DNA of 64,000 bases, from positions 124,001 to 188,000 of the forward strand of contig NZ_JAGIPX010000009.1 of the NCBI RefSeq assembly GCF_017814945.1, given 5' to 3'. This stretch comes from Paraburkholderia sp. LEh10. GTDB taxonomy: Bacteria > Pseudomonadota > Gammaproteobacteria > Burkholderiales > Burkholderiaceae. A program made the translations under genes and the position numbers. This document shows positions 44,105 to 53,248 of the stretch, piece after piece. The notes below the pieces were generated by a model that was given only the letters and a program-made list of their open reading frames with translations, had not been told where the DNA came from and did not search any database. Positions within the stretch are counted from its first letter, which is position 1; each line of letters starts with the position of its first letter.

Positions 44105-45553
44105 ATGGTCACATCCAGCAGCTACACCGATACCCGCCTGTTGATCAACAACGAGTGGTGCGACGCCGCCAGCGGCAAGACGCTCGACGTCATCAATCCC
44201 GCAACGGGCAAGCCGATCGGCAAGGTTGCGCACGCGGGCAAAGCCGACCTGGACCGCGCGCTGGAAGCCGCGCAGAAGGGCTTCGAAGCGTGGCGCAAGA
44301 TTCCCGCCAACGAGCGCGCGGCGACGATGCGCAAGGCCGCCGCGCTGGTGCGCGAGCGCGCCGACAGCATTGCGCGCCTGATGACGCAGGAGCAGGGCAA
44401 GCCGTTCGCGGAGGCGCGCGTCGAGTTGCTGTCGGCTGCCGACATCATCGAATGGTTCGCCGACGAAGGCCGCCGCGTGTATGGCCGCGTCGTGCCGTCG
44501 CGCAACCTGAACGCCCAGTCGCTCGTCATCAAGGAACCGATCGGTCCTGTCGCGGCATTTACGCCGTGGAACTTCCCCGTCAATCAGGTCGTGCGCAAGC
44601 TGAGCGCGGCGCTCGCAAGCGGTTGCTCGTTCCTCGTGAAGGCGCCGGAAGAAACCCCGGCGTCGCCGGCAGCGCTGCTGCACGCGTTCGTCGAAGCGGG
44701 CGTGCCCGCTGGCACGGTCGGCCTCGTATTCGGCGACCCCGCTGAGATTTCGAGCTACCTGATTCCGCACCCGGTCATCCGCAAGGTCACGTTCACGGGC
44801 TCGACGCCCGTCGGCAAGCAACTGGCGGCACTCGCCGGCCAGCACATGAAGCGCGCGACGATGGAACTCGGCGGCCACGCGCCCGTGATCGTTGCGGAAG
44901 ACGCGGACGTCGCGCTCGCAGTCAAGGCAGCGGGGGGCGCGAAATTCCGCAACGCGGGCCAGGTGTGCATCTCGCCGACGCGCTTTCTCGTGCATAACAG
45001 CATCAAGGAAGAATTTGCGGCGGCGCTGGTCAAGCACGCGGAAGGCCTGAAGGTCGGCGACGGTCTCGCCGATGGCACGCAGCTCGGGCCGCTCGCGAAT
45101 GCTCGCCGTCTGACGGCGATGGCGAAGGTGGTCGAAGATGCGCGCGCAACGGGCGCGAAGGTCGCGACGGGCGGCGAGCGCATCGGCTCTGAAGGCAACT
45201 TCTTCGCGCCGACCGTGCTGACGGACGTGCCGCTCGAAGCCGACGTGTTCAACAACGAGCCGTTCGGCCCGGTTGCCGCGCTTCGCGGCTTCGACAAGAT
45301 CGAAGACGCAATCGCCGAAGCCAATCGTCTGCCGTTCGGACTCGCCGGTTATGCGTTCACGAAGTCGTTCCGCAACGTGCACCTGCTGTCGCAGAACCTC
45401 GAAGTCGGCATGCTGTGGATCAACCAGCCCGCGACGCCGACGCCGGAAATGCCGTTCGGCGGCGTGAAGGATTCGGGTTATGGCTCGGAAGGCGGACCGG
45501 AAGCAATGGAAGCGTACCTCGTGACGAAGGCCGTCACCGTGATGGCTGTATAA
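44105..45553 (+). CDS. NAD(P)-dependent succinate-semialdehyde dehydrogenase-family protein
   Basis: 482 residues of the ALDH superfamily, standard for GabD-type enzymes. Key pieces: [13 protein letters not shown] (NAD site), [12 protein letters not shown], general-base Glu in [11 protein letters not shown], catalytic Cys in [12 protein letters not shown], and [11 protein letters not shown]. It oxidises a semialdehyde to the acid; succinate semialdehyde is the best guess, alpha-ketoglutarate semialdehyde another. ATG 44105 with AGGA upstream. Its stop region is duplicated (ATAAGCGCGAC at 45550 and 45577, so a second in-frame TAA follows 27 bases later), then a strong terminator. Confidence 0.87.
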   Translation: MVTSSSYTDTRLLINNEWCDAASGKTLDVINPATGKPIGKVAHAGKADLDRALEAAQKGFEAWRKIPANERAATMRKAAALVRERADSIARLMTQEQGKPFAEARVELLSAADIIEWFADEGRRVYGRVVPSRNLNAQSLVIKEPIGPVAAFTPWNFPVNQVVRKLSAALASGCSFLVKAPEETPASPAALLHAFVEAGVPAGTVGLVFGDPAEISSYLIPHPVIRKVTFTGSTPVGKQLAALAGQHMKRATMELGGHAPVIVAEDADVALAVKAAGGAKFRNAGQVCISPTRFLVHNSIKEEFAAALVKHAEGLKVGDGLADGTQLGPLANARRLTAMAKVVEDARATGAKVATGGERIGSEGNFFAPTVLTDVPLEADVFNNEPFGPVAALRGFDKIEDAIAEANRLPFGLAGYAFTKSFRNVHLLSQNLEVGMLWINQPATPTPEMPFGGVKDSGYGSEGGPEAMEAYLVTKAVTVMAV

Positions 45554-45605
45554 GCGCGACGCATAAGCCACACGCAATAAGCGCGACCCAGGCGCGCTTC
45601 GAAGC

Positions 45606-45640
45606 GCCGCCCGCTGCAACGGCGGGCGGCTATCACTGTT
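45606..45640 (+). terminator. rho-independent terminator after the aldehyde dehydrogenase
   Basis: A 9-bp GC stem, GCCGCCCGC/GCGGGCGGC (45606-45614/45622-45630), with a 7-base loop, followed by TATCACTGTTTGTT. Confidence 0.7.
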
Positions 45641-45714
45641 TGTTGAATGGGAACGGCGAACGCGCGAAGGGCGCGTTCGTCGGACGAATCGAAAGCTGTC
45701 AGTAAAATTCCCGA

Positions 45715-45778
45715 TTGGTCACATCGTCGTGCGCTTCTAGCATGGCGATCGATGCAGCACGTCCTGCTTTGCTGCATC
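45715..45778 (+). promoter_or_regulatory. candidate promoter followed by an inverted repeat
   Basis: TTGGTC (45715-45720) and TAGCAT (45738-45743) with an exact 17-bp spacer resemble a sigma-70 promoter. A perfect inverted repeat, GATGCAGCA/TGCTGCATC (45751-45759/45770-45778), would lie at the 5' end of the transcript. The next gene starts at 46054, leaving about 300 bases of leader or a small RNA. Confidence 0.4.
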
Positions 45779-46053
45779 GCCAGGCTGGCTGCCGCGCGAA
45801 CTGTCTGTTGCGCGTGCCGAAGCCGCGTTTCAAATGCGGTTGCACGGCCTCGTTCTACTACTCGCTGCACTCCCGGCGCATGCAGCAATCCTCGAAATGC
45901 TCCACGAAGCGCGCGTGAAAAGAAAAACGACAACGCACGGCGCAGCGGCTGTGGCACGCCCGTTTGTCGAGTCGAACGTGTCGAACGGCAGCGCGCGAAT
46001 CTCGAGACCGTCTTTGCGCCTGTGCGTTCATCACGCGTCACTGGAGAGTTTCG
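45779..46053. other. leader or intergenic region, no clear gene
   Basis: The rest of the 500-bp gap between the aldehyde dehydrogenase and the next gene. Short open frames are present, but none has a good ribosome binding site with a recognisable product. Confidence 0.4.
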
Positions 46054-46548
46054 ATGATCTTTCACGCGTCCATTCCCACGCAAAATCCTGAGCGCGTCGC
46101 GCGCACGCTAGCCGAACTGTGGGGCGGTTTTGCCGCGCCGTTTTCGCCTTTCGAGGGCGCCTGGATGGCGGTGGCGTGCGACGAGCGCGGCACGATCATC
46201 GAGACCTATCCGAGCGACCTGACCCTCACGCCCGGCGACGAGCGCGAGCCGCTCGCCTCGACGACATCCGCACGCCCGCAATACAGCGGCTATCACATGG
46301 CCGTTGCGACGCCGCTATCGGAGCAACAGGTCATCGCGATTGGCGAGCGCGAAGGTTGGCGCGCGGTGCGCTGCACGCGCGGCGACAATTTCTTCGATGT
46401 GATCGAGCTGTGGATCGAGAACAGCACGCTGATCGAACTGCTGACGCCCGAGATGCAGGCGCAGTATCTCGGCTTTGCGACGCCCGAGAACTTCCGCGCG
46501 ATGGCGGCGCAGGTCCAGCAACCCGCTTCTGTTGCCGCACCGCAATGA
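46054..46548 (+). CDS. conserved-looking cytoplasmic protein of unknown function
   Basis: 164 residues, no signal peptide or membrane helix. The sequence MIFHASIPTQNPERVARTLAELWGG, MAVACDERGTIIETYP and SGYHMAVATPLSEQQVIAIG suggests a VOC/glyoxalase-like alpha-beta layout, but I cannot assign a family or metal ligands with confidence. ATG 46054 has GGAGAG eight bases upstream. The DUF302 gene starts 35 bases after its stop, probably as the same transcript. Confidence 0.65.
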   Translation: MIFHASIPTQNPERVARTLAELWGGFAAPFSPFEGAWMAVACDERGTIIETYPSDLTLTPGDEREPLASTTSARPQYSGYHMAVATPLSEQQVIAIGEREGWRAVRCTRGDNFFDVIELWIENSTLIELLTPEMQAQYLGFATPENFRAMAAQVQQPASVAAPQ

Positions 46549-46583
46549 CTACACTGCGTTGAGTGCCATCACCGGGGTGCGCG

Positions 46584-47000
46584 ATGACTCAGGCAGCCAG
46601 ATTTCCCGCGTCGGTTGCGACGTTCAAAAGCGAGCATGGCTTTTCGATCACGGTCGCGAGGTTGCGCGGCCTGCTCGCTGACAAGGGCATGACGATCTTC
46701 GTCGATATCGACCAGTCCGAGGCCGCCGCGCAGGTCGGCATGACGCTGCGGCCGACGCGGCTCATCGTGTTCGGCAATCCCAAAGGCGGCACGCCCGTCA
46801 TGGAGGCGAATCCGCACGCGGGATTGCTGTTGCCGTTGAAGGCCCTCGTATGGGAAGACCAGGCGCGCGCGACCTGGCTCGCCATCGACGACATCACGCA
46901 AGCGCTCGTCGGTGGTTATGGGCTGGACGCGCCGCTCGTCGAGCCGCTTGCGAAAGCGAAGGCGCTGATCCAGATGGCGGCGGCGCGCGATCCCGTGTGA
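46584..47000 (+). CDS. DUF302-domain protein
   Basis: 138 residues. SFHGFSITVARL-like N-terminal strand (here SEHGFSITVARLRGLLADKG), then MTIFVDIDQSEAAAQVG and RPTRLIVFGNPKGGTPVMEA, the hallmark DUF302 stretch, ending with the LPLKALVWED strand. DUF302 proteins are small cytoplasmic alpha-beta folds of unknown function. ATG 46584 is used; an in-frame ATG at 46563 has weaker support. Confidence 0.82.
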   Translation: MTQAARFPASVATFKSEHGFSITVARLRGLLADKGMTIFVDIDQSEAAAQVGMTLRPTRLIVFGNPKGGTPVMEANPHAGLLLPLKALVWEDQARATWLAIDDITQALVGGYGLDAPLVEPLAKAKALIQMAAARDPV

Positions 47001-47123
47001 CGGGCAGCGCCCGTGCTTCGTCGCGCAAGCTTGCGGGTCGCATCGATCAGTGTCGCGAAGCCACGCGCATGACGCGCGCAAGGCCGAACGTCACGCAGAT
47101 GCCGTCGTGTTCCATCCGTGCGC

Positions 47124-47642
47124 CTAGCGGTTGACCGCGCCTGACCCGATCGCCACTGCCAGCAGCGCTTCGAGCCCGTCCGCGCTGGCAAGCCCCGTAA
47201 TCGAGCCGACCTTGCGTCCGCTGCCGTCATAGGCGACGGTGAACGGCAACGCGCCGCGCGTATCGCCTTCGCGCAGCATCGTCGCGATGCCGCCCATGCC
47301 CGCGAGATAGAGCGGGTAGTTCATCCCATAGTCTTTTGCGAACGCGCGCACGGCGGGCGCTTCGTCGAGGGCCACGCCGACGAACTGCGCGCTGCCGCGG
47401 TACTTCTCCTGCAGCGCGACGAACTCGGGCACTTCCGTGCGACACGGTCCGCACCACGGCGCCCAAAAATTGACGACGAGCGCATGTCCCCGATAACGGT
47501 CGAGCGATTCGAGCTTGCCGTCGAGCGGCTGCAATTGCGTCTGATAGATGGCAGCGGGCGTCGCGGGCGCGGCCGCGAACGCGGGCGCGGCGAGCAGGCA
47601 AACGGCTGCAACGCACGCCGCGAGTGTTGTGACGAATTTCAT
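47124..47642 (-). CDS. TlpA/ResA-like periplasmic thioredoxin
   Basis: 172 residues. A signal peptide (MKFVTTLAACVAAVCLLAAP, cleavage near AFA-AAP) precedes a TlpA/ResA thioredoxin fold: GHALVVNFWAPWCGPCRTEVPEF with active-site CGPC, GVALDEAPAVRAFAKDYG, and cis-Pro in GALPFTVAYD. A periplasmic thiol reductase, possibly reduced by a DsbD/CcdA-type protein such as the DipZ at 26229. It converges with the DUF302 gene. Confidence 0.87.
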   Translation of the reverse strand: MKFVTTLAACVAAVCLLAAPAFAAAPATPAAIYQTQLQPLDGKLESLDRYRGHALVVNFWAPWCGPCRTEVPEFVALQEKYRGSAQFVGVALDEAPAVRAFAKDYGMNYPLYLAGMGGIATMLREGDTRGALPFTVAYDGSGRKVGSITGLASADGLEALLAVAIGSGAVNR

Positions 47643-47863
47643 GTCCGACGAAATCTCCGTGGCTTCTGTAAAAGATCGCCGAGCATACGAGCGCGAGCGC
47701 ATGCGGCCAATGCTCGCGCGATTCGACTTCCTGCCCGATCGGCTCATCGTTCGCCGTTTGACGCCGCGAACCGCGATCGACGCGGCACCCAAAAAAGGAA
47801 AAAGACGGAGGTGCAATAGAAAAAGATGCATAGGCCGCCGCGCGTTCCGACGAGCGCAGCGCG

Positions 47864-48799
47864 TTATCTCGACGCCTGCTCGCCTTGCGTATCGCGGTCC
47901 CATGTCTTCAGGCACTTGCCGAGAAATTGCGCGAAGCCATCGGCGGGCGGCGACAGCGAACGGTCCACGGGCCGATAGATGCACACCTCGCGAATCGTCT
48001 CGGGATCGACGACGCGCCGCATCGCGAGACCGAACGTCTGCGCAAGCGGCTTCACATAGGCAGGCGCGAGCGTGACGGCGAGCCCCTGCGCGGCGAGACC
48101 GAAGGCCGTCGTCACGTTGTCGACCACTTCGACGGGCGCGATCCGCGCATCGGAAGGCTGATCGGCGAGCATTTGCGCGACGCTCGCTTCATGATCGCGG
48201 CCCGTCGCGATGATGGGCGTGCCGCGCAGGTCCTGCCAGCGCAGACGCCGGCGGCGCGCGAGCGGATGACTGGCCGCGCACCACAGCACCCACGGGCTTC
48301 TGAAAACCGCTTCGCGCTGCACGCGGTCGCCCGTCGCGCGATCGGGGCCGACGGCGAGATCGACGTCGCCGCTCGCGACGCGCTCCACCAGTCGCTCGAC
48401 ATCCGTGTCCACGACGCGCACCACGACCTTCGGTTTTTGCGCCGCATAGCCCGCGATTGCATACGGCATCGCCGTGCTCGCCAGCACGAGCGGCGCGCCG
48501 ACGCGCACGATGCCCGCCGCGCGGTTGCGGATATCGCTTGCCGTCTGCTCGGCGGCGCGCACATGCCGCAGCACGGATTCCGCCGATGGGAGAAAATCGC
48601 GGCCTGCCGAGGACAGGCTCACGCGCCGCGTCGTCCGGTCGAATAGACGAAAGCCGAGTTCGCGCTCCAGTTCCGCGAGCAACTGGCTGACAGCGGACGA
48701 CGTCAGCCCCAGCCGTTGCGCCGCTGCGGCAATGCCGTTCTGATCGACAATCGCGAGAAACGCCTCGAATTGGCGTATGGTGACGCGTGTGAGGGCCAT
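47864..48799 (-). CDS. LysR-family transcriptional regulator
   Basis: 311 residues. N-terminal winged helix (TIRQFEAFLAIVDQNGIAAAAQRLGLTSSAVSQLLAELE, dimerising helix after) and a LysR substrate-binding domain (IVRVGAPLVLASTAMPY; DLAVGP). It is divergent from the aminotransferase-aldolase-reductase-P450 operon, with 147 bp between starts, so it is probably that operon's activator. AATCATCCAAAATCGATTGATT-like AT-rich sequence around 48825-48845 contains candidate T-N11-A sites. Start ATG 48799. Confidence 0.88.
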   Translation of the reverse strand: MALTRVTIRQFEAFLAIVDQNGIAAAAQRLGLTSSAVSQLLAELERELGFRLFDRTTRRVSLSSAGRDFLPSAESVLRHVRAAEQTASDIRNRAAGIVRVGAPLVLASTAMPYAIAGYAAQKPKVVVRVVDTDVERLVERVASGDVDLAVGPDRATGDRVQREAVFRSPWVLWCAASHPLARRRRLRWQDLRGTPIIATGRDHEASVAQMLADQPSDARIAPVEVVDNVTTAFGLAAQGLAVTLAPAYVKPLAQTFGLAMRRVVDPETIREVCIYRPVDRSLSPPADGFAQFLGKCLKTWDRDTQGEQASR

Positions 48800-48946
48800 C
48801 GTCGGATTCTAAAGCTAAACTTACGAATCATCCAAAATCGATTGATTGTGACGGGACGGGCTTTTCGCCGACACTGGTCCCCACGCGTTCATGCCTTCAC
48901 GACCGCTCGCAGTTTCACGCATCTGAACACCGATAGAGACACAGCC

Positions 48947-50155
48947 ATGTTCGAACACATACCCGCCTATCCCGGCGACCCGATCCTGAGCCTCAACGAG
49001 GACTTCCAGCGCGATCCGCGCACGAACAAGGTCAACCTGAGCATCGGCATCTACTTCGACGAAAACGGCACGCTGCCCGTGATGTCGGCCGTGCGCGAAG
49101 CCGAGGCCGCCGTCGTCGCGCAAGGCACGCCGCGCTCGTATCTGCCGATGTCGGGCCTGCCGCAGTACCGCGACGCCGCGCAGGCGCTGGTGTTCGGCGC
49201 CAGCAGCGAGGCGCGCGCCGCGGGCCGCATCGCGACGGTGCAGACGGTCGGCGGCTCGGGCGCGCTGAAGGTCGGCGCGGATTTCCTGAAGCGCCACTTC
49301 GCGGGCTCGCAGGTGTGGCTGAGCGATCCGAGCTGGGAAAACCATCGCGTCGTATTCGAAGCGGCGGGGCATACCGTCAACACGTATCCGTACTACGACG
49401 ACGCGACGGGCGGGCTGCGCTTCGAAGCGATGCGCGACACGATCGACGCATTGCCTGAACGCAGCATCGTGCTGCTGCATGCGTGCTGCCACAATCCGAC
49501 GGGCGTCGATCTGACCGTCGAGCAATGGCGCGAACTCTTGCCCGTGCTGCAGCGACGCAAGCTGATCGCGTTCGTCGACATGGCTTACCAGGGCTTCGGC
49601 GACGGTCTCGAAGAAGATGCCGCGTGCGTGCGCATGCTCGCCGCGTCCGATGTGCCGCTGATCGTCGCGAATTCGTTCTCGAAGAACTTCTCGCTCTATG
49701 GCGAGCGCTGCGGCGCGCTCAGCGTGGTTTGCAAGGACGCGGCCGAAGCGCAGCGCGTGCTCGGCCAGCTGACCTTCACGATCCGCGCGAACTACAGCAA
49801 TCCGCCGATGCACGGCGCGCGCCTCGTCGCGGGCGTGCTCGGCGACGCGAAGCTGCGGGCGTCGTGGGACGACGAGTTGCGCGTGATGCGCGATCGCATA
49901 CATGAGATGCGCCATGCGATTCACGAAGGTCTCGCCGGCCGCGTCGATGAAGTGATGCGCGCGCGCTATGTGGCGCAGGTCGGCATGTTCACGTACACGG
50001 GTCTGTCGGCGGAGCAGGTCGAAACGCTGCGCGTCGAGCATGGCATCTATCTGCTGCGCTCGGGACGCATGTGCGTCGCCGGCCTGAATCGCGGCAACGT
50101 CGCGTATGTGGCGTCGGCGATCGCGGCCGTCGCGGGATCCGGCGCGCGCGCATAA
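48947..50155 (+). CDS. tyrB: aromatic amino acid aminotransferase
   Basis: 402 residues of the AspC/TyrB class I aminotransferase group: NLSIGIYFDENG, SYLPMSGLPQYR, CCHNPTGVDLT, and PLP Lys246 in NSFSKNFSLYGERCG. It moves amino groups between aromatic amino acids and 2-oxoglutarate. ATG 48947 begins the conserved start MFEHIPAYPGDPI. It is the first gene of a four-gene operon (10-base gap to the aldolase); that context suggests a specialised rather than housekeeping role. Confidence 0.88.
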   Translation: MFEHIPAYPGDPILSLNEDFQRDPRTNKVNLSIGIYFDENGTLPVMSAVREAEAAVVAQGTPRSYLPMSGLPQYRDAAQALVFGASSEARAAGRIATVQTVGGSGALKVGADFLKRHFAGSQVWLSDPSWENHRVVFEAAGHTVNTYPYYDDATGGLRFEAMRDTIDALPERSIVLLHACCHNPTGVDLTVEQWRELLPVLQRRKLIAFVDMAYQGFGDGLEEDAACVRMLAASDVPLIVANSFSKNFSLYGERCGALSVVCKDAAEAQRVLGQLTFTIRANYSNPPMHGARLVAGVLGDAKLRASWDDELRVMRDRIHEMRHAIHEGLAGRVDEVMRARYVAQVGMFTYTGLSAEQVETLRVEHGIYLLRSGRMCVAGLNRGNVAYVASAIAAVAGSGARA

Positions 50156-50165
50156 GGAGAGCGGC

Positions 50166-50942
50166 ATGGAGGAGCGAGACACGCAAGCCGCGCCGCCGAT
50201 GCATCCCGACGAGTGGCTGGCGCGCGTTCAATTGGCCGCCTGCTATCGCGTCTTCGATATGCTGGGATGGACCGAGCTGATCTACAACCACATCACCGTG
50301 CGTCTGCCCGAAGGCTTGACGGGCGGAGCGAAGCAGTTCCTGATCAATCCGTTCGGCCTGAATTACAGTGAAGTGACCGCCCGCAATCTCGTGAAGATCG
50401 ATGCGCAAGGGCGCATTCTGGACGGCTCGACGTATCCTGTGAACCCCGCGGGATTCACGGTGCACGCAGCGCTGCATCAAGGCATACCCGATGCACATTG
50501 CGTGATGCATACGCATACGACGGCGGGCGTCGCTGTCGCATGCTCGGAGGACGGCTTGCAGCAGACGAACTTCTACAGCGCGCAGTTGCACGAGCGCGTC
50601 GCGTATCACGACTTCGAGGGCATCACGATTCATGCTGAAGAAGGGCCGCGCCTCGTCGAGCATATCGGCGACCGGCAGGCGGTGATCCTGCGCAATCACG
50701 GACTGCTCGCGTGGGGCGAGACATTGCCGCAGACCTTCGCGATCCTGTGGACGCTCAATCGCGCGTGCGAGATCCAGGTGGCGACGTTCGCGATGGGCCG
50801 CCCGCGCTACGTGCCGCAAGCGATCGCCGAACAGTGCTCGCGCGATGCACTGCAATTCGACGCGCGCTACGGCGCGGGGCAGGACGTCTTCGACGCGCTG
50901 GTGCGCAAGGTCGATCGAATCGACGCGAGTTACAAGGACTGA
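50166..50942 (+). CDS. class II aldolase/adducin-family protein
   Basis: 258 residues. Metal-binding histidines appear in MHTHTTAG and in RNHGLLAWG; YNHITVRLP and FLINPFGLNYSEVTA form the N-terminal half. The family cleaves or forms carbon-carbon bonds through a Zn enediolate, or decarboxylates; the substrate is unknown. AAGGAG lies before ATG 50166. Located between the aminotransferase (10 bases) and the PanE-like gene (18 bases). Confidence 0.85.
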   Translation: MEERDTQAAPPMHPDEWLARVQLAACYRVFDMLGWTELIYNHITVRLPEGLTGGAKQFLINPFGLNYSEVTARNLVKIDAQGRILDGSTYPVNPAGFTVHAALHQGIPDAHCVMHTHTTAGVAVACSEDGLQQTNFYSAQLHERVAYHDFEGITIHAEEGPRLVEHIGDRQAVILRNHGLLAWGETLPQTFAILWTLNRACEIQVATFAMGRPRYVPQAIAEQCSRDALQFDARYGAGQDVFDALVRKVDRIDASYKD

Positions 50943-50960
50943 CTACGGGGACGACGAACC

Positions 50961-51944
50961 ATGAAGGTATGCATTTACGGCGCGGGTGCGATCGGCGGAT
51001 GGATGGGCGTGAAGCTCGCGCAGGCGGGCTGCGAGGTGAGCGTGGTGGCGCGCGGCGCGACGCTCGATGCGTTGCGTGAACATGGGTTGCGCCTCGTCGA
51101 GAACGGCGTGACGCACGCGGTCAGCGTGCAGGCGAGCGACAGGCCCGAAGCGCTCGGCGCGCAGGATCTTGTGATCGTCGCGGTGAAAGCGCCTGGCATG
51201 GCGGCCGTCGCACAGCGTAGCGGGCCGCTGCTCGGCAAGGACACGCTGGTGCTGACGGCGATGAACGGCGTGCCGTGGTGGTTCTGCGACGGGCTGCATG
51301 GCGAGTTCGCGGGCGCACGTCTCGCGTCCGTCGATCCCGATGGCTCGATTGCCGCCGCGATTCCGGCTGAGCGCACGCTGGGCTGCGTCGTGCACGCGAG
51401 CTGCCGCGTCGATGCGCCGGGCGTCGTCGCACATCATCAGGGGCGCGGACTGATCGTCGGCGAAGCGCAGGGACATCCGAGCGAGCGCGTGAAATCGCTC
51501 GTCGAACTGCTCGTCAAGGCGGGCTTCGATGCAAGCGCATCCGGGCAGATCCAGCGCGATGTCTGGTACAAGCTGTGGGGCAACATGACGATGAACCCGG
51601 TGAGCGCGATCACGGGCGCCACCACGGACAAGATTCTCAGCGACCCGCTCGCCCGCGACTTCGTCACGCGTGTGATGCTGGAGGCGAAAGAGATCGGCGC
51701 GCGCTTCGGCATTCCGATCGAGCAGGCGCCCGAGGATCGCCACGCCGTCACGCTGAAGCTCGGTGCGATGCGCACGTCGATGCTGCAGGACGTCGAGGCG
51801 GGCAAGGCCGTCGAGCTCGATGCGCTGGTGGGCGCCGTGTGCGAGCTCGGCGCGCTGACGGGTGTCGCGACGCCGTACGCGAATGCGCTGTTCGGGCTCG
51901 CGCGTCTGCATGCGCGCGCACGCGGGTTGTATCCTCAGGCCTGA
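50961..51944 (+). CDS. ketopantoate reductase-family (ApbA/PanE-like) oxidoreductase
   Basis: 327 residues. N-terminal Rossmann GAGAIGGWMGVKLAQAGCEV for NADP(H); catalytic Lys in KLWGNMTMNPVSAITGAT. It reduces a branched 2-oxo acid, perhaps ketopantoate, but inside this operon more likely the product of the aldolase. ATG 50961, 18 bases after the aldolase and 38 before the P450. Confidence 0.87.
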   Translation: MKVCIYGAGAIGGWMGVKLAQAGCEVSVVARGATLDALREHGLRLVENGVTHAVSVQASDRPEALGAQDLVIVAVKAPGMAAVAQRSGPLLGKDTLVLTAMNGVPWWFCDGLHGEFAGARLASVDPDGSIAAAIPAERTLGCVVHASCRVDAPGVVAHHQGRGLIVGEAQGHPSERVKSLVELLVKAGFDASASGQIQRDVWYKLWGNMTMNPVSAITGATTDKILSDPLARDFVTRVMLEAKEIGARFGIPIEQAPEDRHAVTLKLGAMRTSMLQDVEAGKAVELDALVGAVCELGALTGVATPYANALFGLARLHARARGLYPQA

Positions 51945-51982
51945 ACACACGTTTTCAACTTCCCTGCACTGTGCGTCAAAGC

Positions 51983-53182
51983 ATGAAATTTACCGATCTG
52001 TCGTCGCCTGCATTTTTCGAAAACCCCTATCCGTTCTACGACAACATCCGCCGCGCGGGCGCATTCGTGCCGCTCGCGCCGAACGTGATGCTGACAGGCC
52101 GCCATGCCGTCATCGATGCGCTGCTGCCCGACCGGCGCATGGGCAAGACGTATATGCCCAGCGTAATCGCGCGTTATGGCGAGAGCGCGCGCGAGCAGCC
52201 CGTGTTTCAGGCACTCGAGCGCACGTTCCTGATGATGAATCCGCCCGCGCACACGCGCCTGCGCGCGCTGCTGATGAAGGCGTTCAACGCGCGGCAGATC
52301 GAGACGCTGCGCACGATCGCGGAAGAAACAACGGACAGCCTGATCGACGCGATGCGCGGCAAGCGCGAGGTCGATCTCGTGAGCGAGTTCGCGATGCCGC
52401 TGCCGTTGCAGATCATCTGCCGTCTGCTCGATCTGCCCGTCGAAGAAGGCAAGCGCTTCGGCGACGCCGCAAGCCTGCTCGTGTCCGCGTTCGATCTCGC
52501 GCCGCTGTCGGCCGACGCGCTCGCGCAGGCCAACCGCGCGGCGCTCGATCTCGAACAGTACTTCGGCGCAGTGGTCGCGCAACGCCGCGCAAGGCCGGGC
52601 AGCGATATCGTGTCGTCGCTGATTCAGGCGGAAGAGGGCGGCGAGCGTCTTTCAGAGGCGGAGATCGTGTCGAACGTGATCCTGTTGTTCGTCGCGGGAC
52701 ACGAGACCACGTCGAACATGCTCGGCAATGCGCTGATCGCGCTGCACCGGCATCCGGCGCAACTGGAGCGCCTGCGCGCCGAGCCGTCACTGGTTGCGCA
52801 GGCGGTCGCCGAGTGTGCGCGCTACGACACGGCAGTGCAGATGGTCGTGCGCACCGCGTTCGACGATATCGATGTCAATGGCCAGACGCTTGCACGCGGC
52901 TCGATCGTGTTCATGCTGCTCGGTTCGGCGAACCGCGACCCGGAGCGCTTCGAGGCGCCCGATACGCTCGATATCGAACGTGAGCCTTCCGGGCATCTGC
53001 TGACGTTCGGCGCGGGCATTCACTATTGCCTGGGCGCGCGCCTCGCGATGATGGAGCTTGAAATCGCGCTGCAAAAGCTGATGACGCGGCTGCCGCAGCT
53101 AAGGCTCACGAATCTCGATGCGCTTGCGTGGCGCAAGCGGAACAATCTGCGCGGCGTTGAAAGGCTGATCGGCGCGCTGTGA
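51983..53182 (+). CDS. cytochrome P450 (bacterial class I)
   Basis: 399 residues. Oxygen-binding I-helix AGHETT (238-243), K-helix ExxR (E277-R280), and heme loop FGAGIHYCLGARLA with the thiolate Cys349 are intact. Soluble, no membrane anchor; needs a ferredoxin and reductase that are not encoded beside it. Fourth gene of the operon with tyrB-like aminotransferase, aldolase and PanE-like reductase, pointing to oxidation of an aromatic-amino-acid-derived compound (inference). ATG 51983 lacks a strong ribosome binding site. A hairpin follows. Confidence 0.9.
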   Translation: MKFTDLSSPAFFENPYPFYDNIRRAGAFVPLAPNVMLTGRHAVIDALLPDRRMGKTYMPSVIARYGESAREQPVFQALERTFLMMNPPAHTRLRALLMKAFNARQIETLRTIAEETTDSLIDAMRGKREVDLVSEFAMPLPLQIICRLLDLPVEEGKRFGDAASLLVSAFDLAPLSADALAQANRAALDLEQYFGAVVAQRRARPGSDIVSSLIQAEEGGERLSEAEIVSNVILLFVAGHETTSNMLGNALIALHRHPAQLERLRAEPSLVAQAVAECARYDTAVQMVVRTAFDDIDVNGQTLARGSIVFMLLGSANRDPERFEAPDTLDIEREPSGHLLTFGAGIHYCLGARLAMMELEIALQKLMTRLPQLRLTNLDALAWRKRNNLRGVERLIGAL

Positions 53183-53213
53183 TCTGACGGGGCGATGCGA
53201 AATTGCACGCGAC

Positions 53214-53240
53214 ATTGCACGCGAGATGCACGCGTGCAAT
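53214..53240. terminator. hairpin between convergent genes
   Basis: A 10-bp perfect stem, ATTGCACGCG/CGCGTGCAAT, with a 7-base loop, sits between the stop of the P450 gene and the 3' end of the convergent dehydratase. No clear U-tract. The left arm is also directly repeated upstream (ATTGCACGCG at 53202-53211). Confidence 0.5.
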
Positions 53241-53248
53241 CGAAACGC

